From Streptomyces sp. TP-A0356 (GTDB lineage: Bacteria; Actinomycetota; Actinomycetes; Streptomycetales; Streptomycetaceae): 64,000 nucleotides of DNA. Every line of letters begins with the position of its first letter. The first letter of the stretch is position 1. Both the position numbers and the translations under genes were made by a program. The stretch spans positions 560,945-624,944 of the forward strand of contig NZ_BBZJ01000013.1 in the NCBI RefSeq assembly GCF_001417775.1, read 5' to 3'. Shown piece after piece: positions 26,017-34,479 of this stretch. The notes under the pieces are model-generated. The model had not been told where the DNA came from. It made no database searches and saw only the letters and a list, made by a program, of their open reading frames with translations.

Positions 26017-28296
26017 ATGACCAACACCGCAGCACCAGCACCAGCACCAGCACCAGCACCGATAGATGGATCCGCACGCGCCGAGGTCGAACTGACGATC
26101 GGCGGCATGACCTGTGCCTCCTGTGCGGCCCGCGTCGAGAAGAAGCTCAACCGCATGGACGGCGTCACCGCCACGGTGAACTTCGCGACGGAGAAGGCGA
26201 AGATCGCGTACGCCGACGGGATCGACGTCGCCGATCTGATCGCCACCGTGGTGAAGACCGGCTACACGGCCGAGGAACCCCCGCCGCCGCGGCCCGAACC
26301 GGTCGTGGAGACCGGAGAGTCCGGGGCACCCGGAGAGGACCCCGCGTCTGCGGCCCTTCGCCGGCGGCTGACCGTCTCCGCGCTGCTCGCCCTGCCCGTC
26401 GTCCTGCTGGCGATGATCCCGGCCCTGCAGTTCGACAACTGGCAGTGGCTCTCACTGACGCTCGCCGCGCCCGTCGTCGTCTGGGGCGGACTGCCCTTCC
26501 ACAAGGCTGCGTTCACGAACGCCCGGCACGGCGCGGCCACCATGGACACGCTCGTCTCGGTCGGGACGCTCGCCGCCTTCGGCTGGTCCGTCTGGGCGCT
26601 GTTCTGGGGCCGCGCCGGGATGCCCGGTATGCGCCACGGCTTCGACCTCACCGTCTCCCGTACGGACGGATCCTCGGCCATCTATCTCGAAGTGGCCGCC
26701 GGTGTGGTCGCGTTCATCCTGCTCGGCCGCTACCTGGAGGCACGTTCCAAGCGGCGCGCGGGCGCGGCCCTGAAGGCGCTGCTCGAACTGGGCGCGAAGG
26801 ACGTCGCGGTCGTGCACGACGGTCGTGAAGTGCGCGTTCCGGTGGCGCGACTGGCCGTCGGCGACCGGTTCGTCGTACGGCCCGGCGAGAAGATCGCCAC
26901 CGACGGGACCGTCGTCGAGGGCGCCTCGGCGGTCGACGCCTCCATGCTGACCGGGGAGTCGGTGCCCGTCGATGTGTCCGTGGGCGACGCCGTGACCGGC
27001 GCGACCGTGAACGCCGGGGGCCGCCTGGTGGTCGAGGCGACCCGGGTCGGCGCGGACACCCAGCTCGCCCGGATGGCCCGGCTCGTCGAGGACGCGCAGA
27101 ACGGCAAGGCCGAGGTGCAGCGCCTCGCCGACCGCATCTCCGGGATCTTCGTGCCCGTCGTACTGCTGATCGCCCTCGGCACGTTCGGGGTGTGGCTCGC
27201 AGTCACCGGCGACACGGTCGCCGCCTTCACCGCGGCCGTCGCGGTGCTGATCATCGCCTGCCCGTGCGCCCTGGGCCTCGCCACTCCGACCGCACTGATG
27301 GTCGGTACGGGCCGCGGCGCCCAGCTCGGCATCCTCATCAAGGGGCCGGAGGTGCTGGAGTCCACACGGCGGGTCGACACGGTGGTCCTGGACAAGACCG
27401 GGACGGTCACCACCGGCCGGATGACCCTTGAGGGTGTGTACGCCGTCGAGGAGGGGGACGAGAAGGAGATCCTGCGGCTCGCGGGAGCCCTGGAGCACGC
27501 CTCCGAGCACCCGATCGCCCGGGCGGTCGCGGCAGGCGCCCAGGAACGCGTCGGCGACCTTCCGGCGCCGGAGCACTTCGAGAACGTCCCCGGGCTCGGC
27601 GTGCGCGGGCGCGTGGAAGGGCGCGAGATCACGGTGGGCCGGTTCCCGGGCGCGCTCCCGGACGGGCCGGCGCGGGCGAAGGCCGAGGCCGAGGCCGACG
27701 GACGTACGGCGGTCGTGGTCGCCCGGGACGGGGTGGCACTCGGTGTCGTCACCGTCGCCGACGCGATCAAGGAGACCAGCGCCGAGGCCGTACGGGAACT
27801 GCGGGCGCTGGGGCTGCGGCCGGTACTCCTGACCGGGGACAACCGCGCGGTGGCCGAGGCGGTGGCGCGCGCCGTCGGTATCGACGCCGATGACGTGATC
27901 GCCGAGGTGCTGCCTCAGGACAAGGTCGCCGTCGTCAGGCGCCTCCAGGGCGAGGGGCGGACCGTCGCCATGGTCGGCGACGGCGTCAACGACGCGGCCG
28001 CGCTCGCCACCGCCGATCTGGGTCTGGCCATGGGCACCGGGACGGACGCCGCGATCGAGGCGAGCGATCTGACGCTGGTGCGCGGGGACCTGCGGGTGGC
28101 CGCGGACGCGATCCGGCTGTCGCGGCGGACGCTGGCCACGATCAAGGGAAACCTCGTGTGGGCGTTCGGGTACAACGTGGCCGCGCTGCCGCTGGCCGCC
28201 GCCGGGCTGCTCAACCCCATGATCGCGGGTGCGGCCATGGCCTTCTCGTCGGTGTTCGTGGTGACGAACAGCCTACGGCTCAGGGCATTCTCATGA
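26017..28296 (+). CDS. copA: Copper-translocating P1B-type ATPase
   Basis: A 759-residue Cu(I) export ATPase. An Ala-Pro repeat leader ([10 protein letters not shown]) precedes one HMA domain with GMTCASC at about residues 29-35. Eight membrane helices follow, with the transport motif CPC (about 415-417) in [16 protein letters not shown]. The phosphorylated Asp is in [11 protein letters not shown] (about 459), then the nucleotide-binding HP motif in [12 protein letters not shown] and the hinge [13 protein letters not shown]. Everything needed for activity is present. It follows copZ behind a CsoR-like site. The low-complexity (CACCAG)n coding at the start is the only oddity. Confidence 0.95.
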   Translation: MTNTAAPAPAPAPAPIDGSARAEVELTIGGMTCASCAARVEKKLNRMDGVTATVNFATEKAKIAYADGIDVADLIATVVKTGYTAEEPPPPRPEPVVETGESGAPGEDPASAALRRRLTVSALLALPVVLLAMIPALQFDNWQWLSLTLAAPVVVWGGLPFHKAAFTNARHGAATMDTLVSVGTLAAFGWSVWALFWGRAGMPGMRHGFDLTVSRTDGSSAIYLEVAAGVVAFILLGRYLEARSKRRAGAALKALLELGAKDVAVVHDGREVRVPVARLAVGDRFVVRPGEKIATDGTVVEGASAVDASMLTGESVPVDVSVGDAVTGATVNAGGRLVVEATRVGADTQLARMARLVEDAQNGKAEVQRLADRISGIFVPVVLLIALGTFGVWLAVTGDTVAAFTAAVAVLIIACPCALGLATPTALMVGTGRGAQLGILIKGPEVLESTRRVDTVVLDKTGTVTTGRMTLEGVYAVEEGDEKEILRLAGALEHASEHPIARAVAAGAQERVGDLPAPEHFENVPGLGVRGRVEGREITVGRFPGALPDGPARAKAEAEADGRTAVVVARDGVALGVVTVADAIKETSAEAVRELRALGLRPVLLTGDNRAVAEAVARAVGIDADDVIAEVLPQDKVAVVRRLQGEGRTVAMVGDGVNDAAALATADLGLAMGTGTDAAIEASDLTLVRGDLRVAADAIRLSRRTLATIKGNLVWAFGYNVAALPLAAAGLLNPMIAGAAMAFSSVFVVTNSLRLRAFS

Positions 28297-28925
28297 CGAC
28301 GGAGTAAGAGTCCCTCTAGAGTCCGAGGCGGGCCTCACATAAGCTCTTCACAAGGCTCGCGCATCTTCCTTACGCTGGGGCCCCGATCGCCATTTCGGGT
28401 CCCTTGCGTATCTTCAGGACATATGCAAGAGACGTAGATCACAGTGATGTGAACGTAACCAACGGAAGGGTTCGTGAGTCTAAGTTGGCGATGTCAGAAG
28501 CGTCTTGGGGGGCGTGACTGACATCTGGGGATGTCTTGGGGGACGTTCCCAGGAACTGCGTTGCCGGGGCACGTACACCGGGGAGCTTTGAGCGGCCCTC
28601 CCGTTCGTACGCGTCCCGGCCAACCGCACCGCCGTGGCACACCGACTTTTGCTCGTTTTGCTCGCAGCGATTCAGGCGCTGTCCCGCAGACGCCCGGCCG
28701 GATCCCGTGGGGGGAATCCGCACCGGGACATGGGAAGGCGCCCTGGCCGTCGGCCCGTGGGGGGACCGTCGCGCCGGGGCGCCTTCCGCTTGTCTGCGCG
28801 CAGTATCCGAGCGAAGCACTCGGCGTACGCCGCTCCGCGACGGCGTACGCCTCACATCTCGCCGGTGCCCGGCGGCTCTCGCCGGTACTCGGCAGCTCTC
28901 GCCGGTGTTCAGTTCTCTCCGGTGC
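28297..28925. other. Long intergenic region with short leader-like frames
   Basis: 629 bases between copA and the convergent citrate synthase. No gene is convincing: long open frames here have flat third-position GC. A 15-codon frame, VSLSWRCQKRLGGRD (28474-28521), follows a good GGAAGGG site, and an overlapping frame MSEASWGA starts at 28490. A hairpin (28733-28743 with 28777-28787) and 20-bp tandem repeats (28857-28930) follow. It looks like a promoter and leader whose gene is missing or very small. Confidence 0.5.
28474..28521 (+). CDS. Possible 15-codon leader peptide
   Basis: GTG start with GGAAGGG five bases upstream and a TGA stop; the peptide is VSLSWRCQKRLGGRD. Nothing downstream clearly needs a leader, so this is tentative. 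Confidence 0.25.
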   Translation: MSLSWRCQKRLGGRD

Positions 28926-28930
28926 TCAGC
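28857..28930. repeat. Tandem 17-20 bp repeats at the citrate synthase 3' end
   Basis: Four imperfect copies of TCTCGCCGGT followed by a CTCGGCAGC-type tail (starts 28857, 28877, 28897 and 28914) run into the stop codon of the convergent citrate synthase gene. Confidence 0.75.
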
Positions 28931-30215
28931 GCTCCTCGACCGGCACGAAGTCGCGCTCCACCACGCCCGTGTAGATCTGGCGCGGGCGCCCGATGCGGGA
29001 ACCCGGCTCCTTGATCATCTCATGCCACTGGGCGATCCAGCCCGGCAGACGGCCGAGGGCGAACAGGACCGTGAACATCTCGGTCGGGAAGCCCATCGCG
29101 CGGTAGATCAGGCCGGTGTAGAAGTCCACGTTCGGGTAGAGCTTGCGCTCGACGAAGTAGTTGTCGGACAGCGCGTGCTCCTCCAGCTTGAGGGCGATGT
29201 CCAGAAGCTCGTCGTCCTTGCCGAGGGCGGAGAGCACATCGTGCGCGGCGGCCTTGATGATCTTGGCGCGCGGGTCGAAATTCTTGTAGACCCGGTGGCC
29301 GAAGCCCATCAGACGGACGCCGTCCTCCTTGTTCTTCACCTTGCGGATGAAGGTGCCGACGTCGCCGCCGGAGTCGCGGATGCCTTCGAGCATCTCCAGC
29401 ACGGACTGGTTGGCGCCGCCGTGCAGCGGGCCCCACAGCGCGTTGATGCCGGCCGAGATCGAGGCGAACATGTTGGCCTGCGACGAGCCCACCAGGCGGA
29501 CCGTGGAGGTCGAACAGTTCTGCTCGTGGTCCGCGTGCAGGATCAGCAGCTTGTCGAGGGCGGAGACGACGACCGGGTCGAGCTCGTACTCCTGCGCGGG
29601 CACGGAGAACGTCATGCGCAGGAAGTTCTCGACGTACCCGAGGTCGTTGCGCGGGTAGACGAAGGGGTGGCCGATCGACTTCTTGTATGCGTATGCGGCG
29701 ATCGTCGGAAGCTTGGCGAGCAGGCGGATGGTGGAGAGGTTGCGCTGCTTCTCGTCGAAGGGGTTGTGGCTGTCCTGGTAGAACGTGGACAGCGCGGAGA
29801 CCACCGAGGACAGCATCGCCATCGGGTGGGCGTCGCGCGGGAAGCCCTTGTAGAAGTTCTTGACGTCCTCGTGCAGCAAGGTGTGCTGCGTGATGTCGTT
29901 CTTGAAGCCGGAGAGCTCGTCGACGGTCGGAAGCTCGCCGTTGATCAGCAGGTAGGCGACCTCCAGGAAGGTGGAGCGCTCGGCCAGCTGCTCGATCGGG
30001 TAGCCGCGGTACCGGAGGATGCCCTGCTCGCCGTCGAGGTAGGTGATGGCGGATTTATAGGCAGCGGTGTTGCCATAGCCGCTGTCCAGGGTGACCAGAC
30101 CGGTCTGGGCGCGGAGCTTCCCGATGTCGAAGCCCTTGTCGCCGACGGTGCTGTCGACCACCGGGTAGGTGTACTCGCTGCCGCCGTACCGCAGTACTAC
30201 AGAGTTGTCGCTCAC
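28926..30215 (-). CDS. gltA: Citrate synthase
   Basis: A 429-residue enzyme joining acetyl-CoA and oxaloacetate at the entry of the TCA cycle. It is of the long bacterial (type II, hexameric) kind. Conserved active-site blocks are visible: LILHADHEQNCSTSTVRLVG, NALWGPLHGGANQSVLEML with catalytic His, the CoA-binding MGFGHRVYKNFDPRAKI, and the C-terminal Asp/Arg segment YPNVDFYTGLIYRAMG. The GTG at 30215 is chosen because GAGGGA lies just upstream; a GTG four codons earlier would sit on that ribosome binding site. Its 254-bp upstream gap separates it from the recD-like gene on the same strand. Confidence 0.96.
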   Translation of the reverse strand: MSDNSVVLRYGGSEYTYPVVDSTVGDKGFDIGKLRAQTGLVTLDSGYGNTAAYKSAITYLDGEQGILRYRGYPIEQLAERSTFLEVAYLLINGELPTVDELSGFKNDITQHTLLHEDVKNFYKGFPRDAHPMAMLSSVVSALSTFYQDSHNPFDEKQRNLSTIRLLAKLPTIAAYAYKKSIGHPFVYPRNDLGYVENFLRMTFSVPAQEYELDPVVVSALDKLLILHADHEQNCSTSTVRLVGSSQANMFASISAGINALWGPLHGGANQSVLEMLEGIRDSGGDVGTFIRKVKNKEDGVRLMGFGHRVYKNFDPRAKIIKAAAHDVLSALGKDDELLDIALKLEEHALSDNYFVERKLYPNVDFYTGLIYRAMGFPTEMFTVLFALGRLPGWIAQWHEMIKEPGSRIGRPRQIYTGVVERDFVPVEER

Positions 30216-30390
30216 GTCTTCCCTCACCGACGTAGTGCCTCATCTTCGAGGTGCCCTGACTGTCTCTACCATCCCCCATTTGGCGCAGGAGAGTGCACTC
30301 GGGGTCGACCATTGGGCTCATCGGCGGCACTGAGTGCCGTCAACCTGCTCATCCTGCCCCCTTCGCCCTGGTTCCGGAAGTGCTCTGTGA

Positions 30391-30428
30391 CCTTCGCGAC
30401 TCATTTGATCGATCATTTTTCGCGAAGG
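30391..30428. promoter_or_regulatory. Nested palindrome in the citrate synthase upstream region
   Basis: CCTTCGCG and CGCGAAGG enclose 22 AT-richer bases with the perfect palindrome TGATCGATCA (30406-30415) at the centre. It lies about 180 bases upstream of the citrate synthase start and just after the helicase stop, and could be an operator or terminator. Confidence 0.45.
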
Positions 30429-30469
30429 CCGCTCACGAGCGGTGGTGGGCGGCTCAGAGTTCGGAGCTC

Positions 30470-32755
30470 TCAGCCCGCGAGCGTGCCGGGCGACAGCCTG
30501 AAGTCAAGGGCCGTGCAGCGCCGGCCCGCCGACACCGTGCGCACCGCCTGCCCGATCGCCTTGCGCGAACCCACGAGGACGACCAGCTTCTTCGCCCGGG
30601 TGACCGCCGTGTAGAGCAGATTCCGCTGGAGCATCATCCAGGCTCCGGTGGTGACCGGGATCACCACCGCCGGGTACTCACTGCCCTGGGAACGGTGGAT
30701 GGTCACCGCGTACGCGTGCGCCAGCTCGTCCAGTTCGTCGAACTCGTACGGGACCTCCTCGTCCTCGTCCGTCAGCACCGTCAGGCGCTGGTCGACCGGG
30801 TCGAGCGAGGTCACCACGCCCACGGTGCCGTTGAAGACGCCGTTCTCACCCTTCTCGTAATTGTTGCGGATCTGGGTGACCTTGTCGCCGACGCGGAAGA
30901 CGCGGCCGCCGAACCGCTTCTCCGGCAACTCGGGGCGGCCGGGGGTGATCGCCTGCTGGAGCAGGCCGTTGAGGGCACCCGCGCCGGCGGGTCCCCGGTG
31001 CATGGGCGCGAGCACCTGCACGTCCCGGCGCGGGTCGAGGCCGAACCTGGCCGGAATCCGCCGCGCCGCCACGTCCACGGTGAGCCGGCCGGCCGCCTCG
31101 GTGTCGTCCTCGACGAAGAGGAAGAAGTCCTTCAGGCCGTCGGTGAGCGGATGCTGCCCGGAGTTGATCCGATGCGCGTTCGTGACGACCCCGGACTGCT
31201 GGGCCTGGCGGAAGACACGGGTGAGGCGGACGGCGGGCAGCGGGCTCCCGTCGGCGAGCAGATCCCTGAGGACTTCCCCGGCGCCCACGCTGGGCAACTG
31301 GTCGACGTCGCCGACGAAGAGGACGTGGGCGCCCGGCGGCACGGCCTTCACCAGCTTGTTGGCGAGCAGCAGGTCGAGCATGGACGCCTCGTCGACGACG
31401 ACCAGGTCCGCGTCGAGCGGGCGGTCCCTGTCGTAGGCCGCGTCGCCGCCGGGCTTGAGCTCCAGCAGCCGGTGGACGGTGGAGGCCTCGGCCCCGGTCA
31501 GCTCGGACAGGCGTTTGGCGGCCCGGCCGGTGGGGGCGGCCAGTACCACCTTGGCCCGCTTGGCGCGGGCGAGTTCGACGATGGACCGCACGGTGAAGGA
31601 CTTGCCGCAGCCGGGGCCTCCGGTCAGGACGGCGACCTTCTCGGTCAGGGCCAGTCGTACGGCCTCCTCCTGCTCGGGTGCCAGGTCGGCTCCCGTACGT
31701 TTCTTCAGCCAGCTCAGCGCCTTGTCCCACGCCACGTCCCGGAAGGCGGGCATCCGGTCCTCGTCCGTACGCAGGAGCCGCAGCAGCTGGGCGGAGAGGG
31801 AGAGTTCGGCGCGGTGGAAGGGGACGAGATAGACGGCGGTGACGGGTTCGCCTCCGTCAGGTCCTGGGACCCTCTCCCGTACGACACCGGGGTCGGACTC
31901 GTCATCCGGGGGTGCCGCGAGCTCGGCCAGGCACTCGATGACGAGCCCGGTGTCGACCTGGAGGAGCTTGACCGCGTCCGCGATGAGGCGCTCCTCGGGC
32001 AGATAGCAGTGGCCCTGGTCGGCGGACTGCGACAGGGCGTACTGAAGGCCGGCCTTGACGCGCTCGGGGCTGTCGTGGGGGATGCCGACGGACTGGGCGA
32101 TGCGGTCGGCGGTCAGGAACCCGATGCCCCAGACGTCGGAGGCGAGGCGGTAGGGCTGGTTCTTGACGACGGAGATGGAGGCGTCGCCGTACTTCTTGTA
32201 GATGCGCACGGCGATGGAGGTGGACACCTGGACGGTCTGCAGGAAGAGCATGACCTCCTTGATCGCCTTCTGCTCCTCCCAGGCGTCGGCGATCTTCTTG
32301 GTCCGCTTCGGGCCGAGCCCGGGAACCTCGATGAGCCGCTTGGGCTCCTCCTCGATGATCTTGAGAGTGTCCAGGCCGAAGTGCTGGGTGATGCGGTCGG
32401 CGAAGACGGGGCCGATGCCCTTGACGAGACCGGAGCCGAGATAGCGGCGGATGCCCTGGACCGTGGCCGGGAGGACCGTCGTGTAGTTCTCCACGGTGAA
32501 CTGCTTGCCGTACTGCGGATGGGAGCCCCAGCGCCCCTCCATCCTCAGCGCCTCCCCCACCTGGGCACCGAGGAGCGCGCCGACGACGGTGAGCAGATCT
32601 CCGGCGCCGCGGCCGGTGTCGACCCGGGCGACCGTGTATCCGTTCTCCTCGTTGGCGTACGTGATCCGTTCGAGCACGCCTTCCAGCACGGCCAGACGCC
32701 GCTCTCCGGTACCCGCCTGCCCTGCCTGCCCCGCCCGACTCGCCTCCTGGGTCAT
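30470..32755 (-). CDS. recD2: RecD-like ATP-dependent DNA helicase (RecD2 type)
   Basis: A 761-residue superfamily 1B helicase. The N-terminal region has an OB-like segment (VLERITYANEENGYTVARVD) and helix-hairpin-helix motifs (VKGIGPVFADRI, LIEVPGLGPKRTKKIADAW), the mark of RecD2 rather than RecD of RecBCD. The helicase core has Walker A LTGGPGCGKSFTVRSI, motif Ia-like KVVLAAPTGRAAKRLSELTG, Walker B VVVDEASMLD, QLPSVG, and the C-terminal YAVTIHRSQGSEYPAV (motif V/VI region) with YTAVTRAKKLVV. It unwinds DNA 5'-3' and is linked with replication-fork or repair roles. No recB or recC lies nearby, which agrees with RecD2. Confidence 0.93.
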   Translation of the reverse strand: MTQEASRAGQAGQAGTGERRLAVLEGVLERITYANEENGYTVARVDTGRGAGDLLTVVGALLGAQVGEALRMEGRWGSHPQYGKQFTVENYTTVLPATVQGIRRYLGSGLVKGIGPVFADRITQHFGLDTLKIIEEEPKRLIEVPGLGPKRTKKIADAWEEQKAIKEVMLFLQTVQVSTSIAVRIYKKYGDASISVVKNQPYRLASDVWGIGFLTADRIAQSVGIPHDSPERVKAGLQYALSQSADQGHCYLPEERLIADAVKLLQVDTGLVIECLAELAAPPDDESDPGVVRERVPGPDGGEPVTAVYLVPFHRAELSLSAQLLRLLRTDEDRMPAFRDVAWDKALSWLKKRTGADLAPEQEEAVRLALTEKVAVLTGGPGCGKSFTVRSIVELARAKRAKVVLAAPTGRAAKRLSELTGAEASTVHRLLELKPGGDAAYDRDRPLDADLVVVDEASMLDLLLANKLVKAVPPGAHVLFVGDVDQLPSVGAGEVLRDLLADGSPLPAVRLTRVFRQAQQSGVVTNAHRINSGQHPLTDGLKDFFLFVEDDTEAAGRLTVDVAARRIPARFGLDPRRDVQVLAPMHRGPAGAGALNGLLQQAITPGRPELPEKRFGGRVFRVGDKVTQIRNNYEKGENGVFNGTVGVVTSLDPVDQRLTVLTDEDEEVPYEFDELDELAHAYAVTIHRSQGSEYPAVVIPVTTGAWMMLQRNLLYTAVTRAKKLVVLVGSRKAIGQAVRTVSAGRRCTALDFRLSPGTLAG

Positions 32756-32828
32756 GATCCGACGCTACCGCCGGGGACTGACAGGCGGGGCGGAGTGGGG
32801 CCCACACCGCCACCGGACACAGCGACGC

Positions 32829-33155
32829 TCAGCGGAACCGCGCCCCGTCGAAGTTCGCCGCCCCCATCTGACGCCGCGCGTTCTCACCCTGCTCCTGGTC
32901 ACCCGACCCGAACGCCGACTCCATCCCCGACTGACCGCCCAAGATCGCCGCCAGCGAACCGTTCAGCTCCTTCGCGATCCCGTCCGCCCGCGCCTTGAAC
33001 TGATCGAACGCCACCCGGCCCGCACCGTGGAACTTCCCCTCCAACGGCTCCGCCGCCTGCGCCAACCGATGCACCAGCGACCCCAGATCGCTACTCGACC
33101 CACGCGAGTCCTTCATCAACGTCGACAGGGTCTGCGCCCCCATGTCGAACCTCAT
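32829..33155 (-). CDS. WXG100-superfamily-like small protein
   Basis: A 108-residue helical protein that resembles actinobacterial WXG100/ESX-type proteins: opening MRFDMGAQTLSTLMKDSRGS, then a loop GKFHGAGRVAFDQFKARAD where typical members have W-x-G, then IAKELNGSLAAILGGQSGME and an NGAxF-like tail. Here the Trp is replaced (F-H-G), as in some partner proteins of a pair. Secretion would need a type VII system, which is not in the window, and no partner gene lies beside it. The ATG at 33155 has a strong GGGGGAGG site. Stand-alone upstream of recD2 on the same strand. Confidence 0.68.
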   Translation of the reverse strand: MRFDMGAQTLSTLMKDSRGSSSDLGSLVHRLAQAAEPLEGKFHGAGRVAFDQFKARADGIAKELNGSLAAILGGQSGMESAFGSGDQEQGENARRQMGAANFDGARFR

Positions 33156-33342
33156 GTTGCCTCCCCCTGTGGCGAGTTGACCTCACCGAACGATTCCGCA
33201 CCCACCATGTTCACGGCCGCTCGTCACACCCGCAACCACCTGACGGCACAGCCCAGCCACGGCATTCCGCTCGTCCGAGCACGCTTCGGCACGCCAGGTC
33301 ACAATCGGGTCTCGTCCCGGCAGACCCCTTGTCTCACCCTCG

Positions 33343-33387
33343 TGTAATCGATTCCAATCCTCCGTGTCGATCGTGTAAACGATTCCA
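33343..33387 (+). promoter_or_regulatory. Twin LacI-family operators
   Basis: TGTAATCGATTCCA (33343-33356) and TGTAAACGATTCCA (33374-33387) both fit the LacI/PurR consensus TGNAANCGNTNNCA. Their centres are 31 bases apart, three helical turns. They precede the ribose-type lacI gene, which probably binds them itself. Confidence 0.8.
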
Positions 33388-33426
33388 CGACTCACATACC
33401 GGACTCACAAGGAGGTGATCCCGGCG

Positions 33427-34479
33427 ATGGCGAGCATCAAGGACGTCGCCGCCGAGGCGGGTGTATCCGTCGCCACGGTGTCGCGCGTCCTGAACGACCA
33501 CCCGTCGGTCAGCGCCGACGCGCGCAGCCGCGTACGGGCCGCCGTCGAGGCGCTGGGCTACCGCCCTAACGCCGTCGCCAGGTCCCTGCGCACCGACCAG
33601 ACCCGCACCCTCGGCCTGGTCATCAGCGACGTGCTGAACCCGTACTTCACCCACCTGGCCCGCTCCGTCGAGGAGGAGGCCCGCGCGCTCGACTACAGCG
33701 TGATCATCGGCAACGCCGACGAGCGGCCCGATCTCCAGGACCACCATGTCCGGACCCTGCTGGACCGGCGGATCGACGGGCTGCTGGTCTCCCCGACCGA
33801 CGGCGGCTCCCCGCTCATGCTGGACGCCGCGCGGGCCGGCACCCCCATGGTCTTCGTCGACCGGTGGATCGCGGGCGTCGACGTACCCGTCGTACGCGCC
33901 GACGGACGCGCCGCGATCCGCGACCTCGTCGCCCATCTGCACGGGCTCGGGCACCGGCGGCTCGCGATCATCGCGGGACCCGCGGCGACCACGACCGGCC
34001 GAGAGCGCGTCGAGGCCTTCCGCCAGGCCATGGGCGAGTACGAGCTTCCCCTCCCGGACGCCTACACAGGCCAGGGCGACTTCCAGGCCGAGAGCGGGCG
34101 CCGGGCCACCGAGCGGTTCCTGGACCTCGCCGAGCCGCCCGAGGTCGTGTTCGCGGCCGACAACCTGATGGCGCTCGGCGCGCTGGACGCCGTCCGCGCG
34201 CGCGGGTTGCGGGTTCCGGACGACATCGCGCTCGCCGCGTTCGACGACATCCCGTGGTTCGTGCACACCGATCCGCCGGTCACCGCGATCGCCCAGCCCA
34301 CGGCCGAGCTGGGGCGCGCCGCCGTACGCGCGCTGGTCGACCGCATCGAGGGGCGGCCCCCCAAGTCCGTCACCCTCCCCGCCCATCTCGTCGTACGCCG
34401 CTCGTGCGGCGAGCCCGCTCCCCAGGAGCCCTCGGCCCCCGGGCAGCCGTCCCTCGTAACGAACAGGAGCAAGCCGTGA
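33427..34479 (+). CDS. LacI-family transcriptional regulator
   Basis: A 350-residue repressor. N-terminal HTH MASIKDVAAEAGVSVATVSR with hinge helix (NAVARSLRTDQTRTLGLVIS) and a periplasmic-binding-protein-like effector domain. The conserved LVSPTDGG, GRERVEAF and FAADNLMALGALDAVRARGL segments are seen. It is the first gene of a sugar operon and overlaps the ATPase gene by four bases (GTGA), so it is likely an autoregulator responding to ribose or a related sugar. The ATG at 33427 follows the near-perfect AAGGAGGTGATC site; an earlier GTG lies inside that site and is rejected. Two operators sit just upstream. Confidence 0.93.
   Translation: MASIKDVAAEAGVSVATVSRVLNDHPSVSADARSRVRAAVEALGYRPNAVARSLRTDQTRTLGLVISDVLNPYFTHLARSVEEEARALDYSVIIGNADERPDLQDHHVRTLLDRRIDGLLVSPTDGGSPLMLDAARAGTPMVFVDRWIAGVDVPVVRADGRAAIRDLVAHLHGLGHRRLAIIAGPAATTTGRERVEAFRQAMGEYELPLPDAYTGQGDFQAESGRRATERFLDLAEPPEVVFAADNLMALGALDAVRARGLRVPDDIALAAFDDIPWFVHTDPPVTAIAQPTAELGRAAVRALVDRIEGRPPKSVTLPAHLVVRRSCGEPAPQEPSAPGQPSLVTNRSKP

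Noticed and set aside
28536..30614. Open frame of ~690 codons covering the 28.5-28.9 kb gap and citrate synthase antisense
   Set aside because: Most of it is the shadow of citrate synthase, and the gap part has flat codon-position GC.
30293..32998. Open frame of ~900 codons antisense to the RecD2 helicase
   Set aside because: No recognised domain; complementary frame to a strongly conserved gene.
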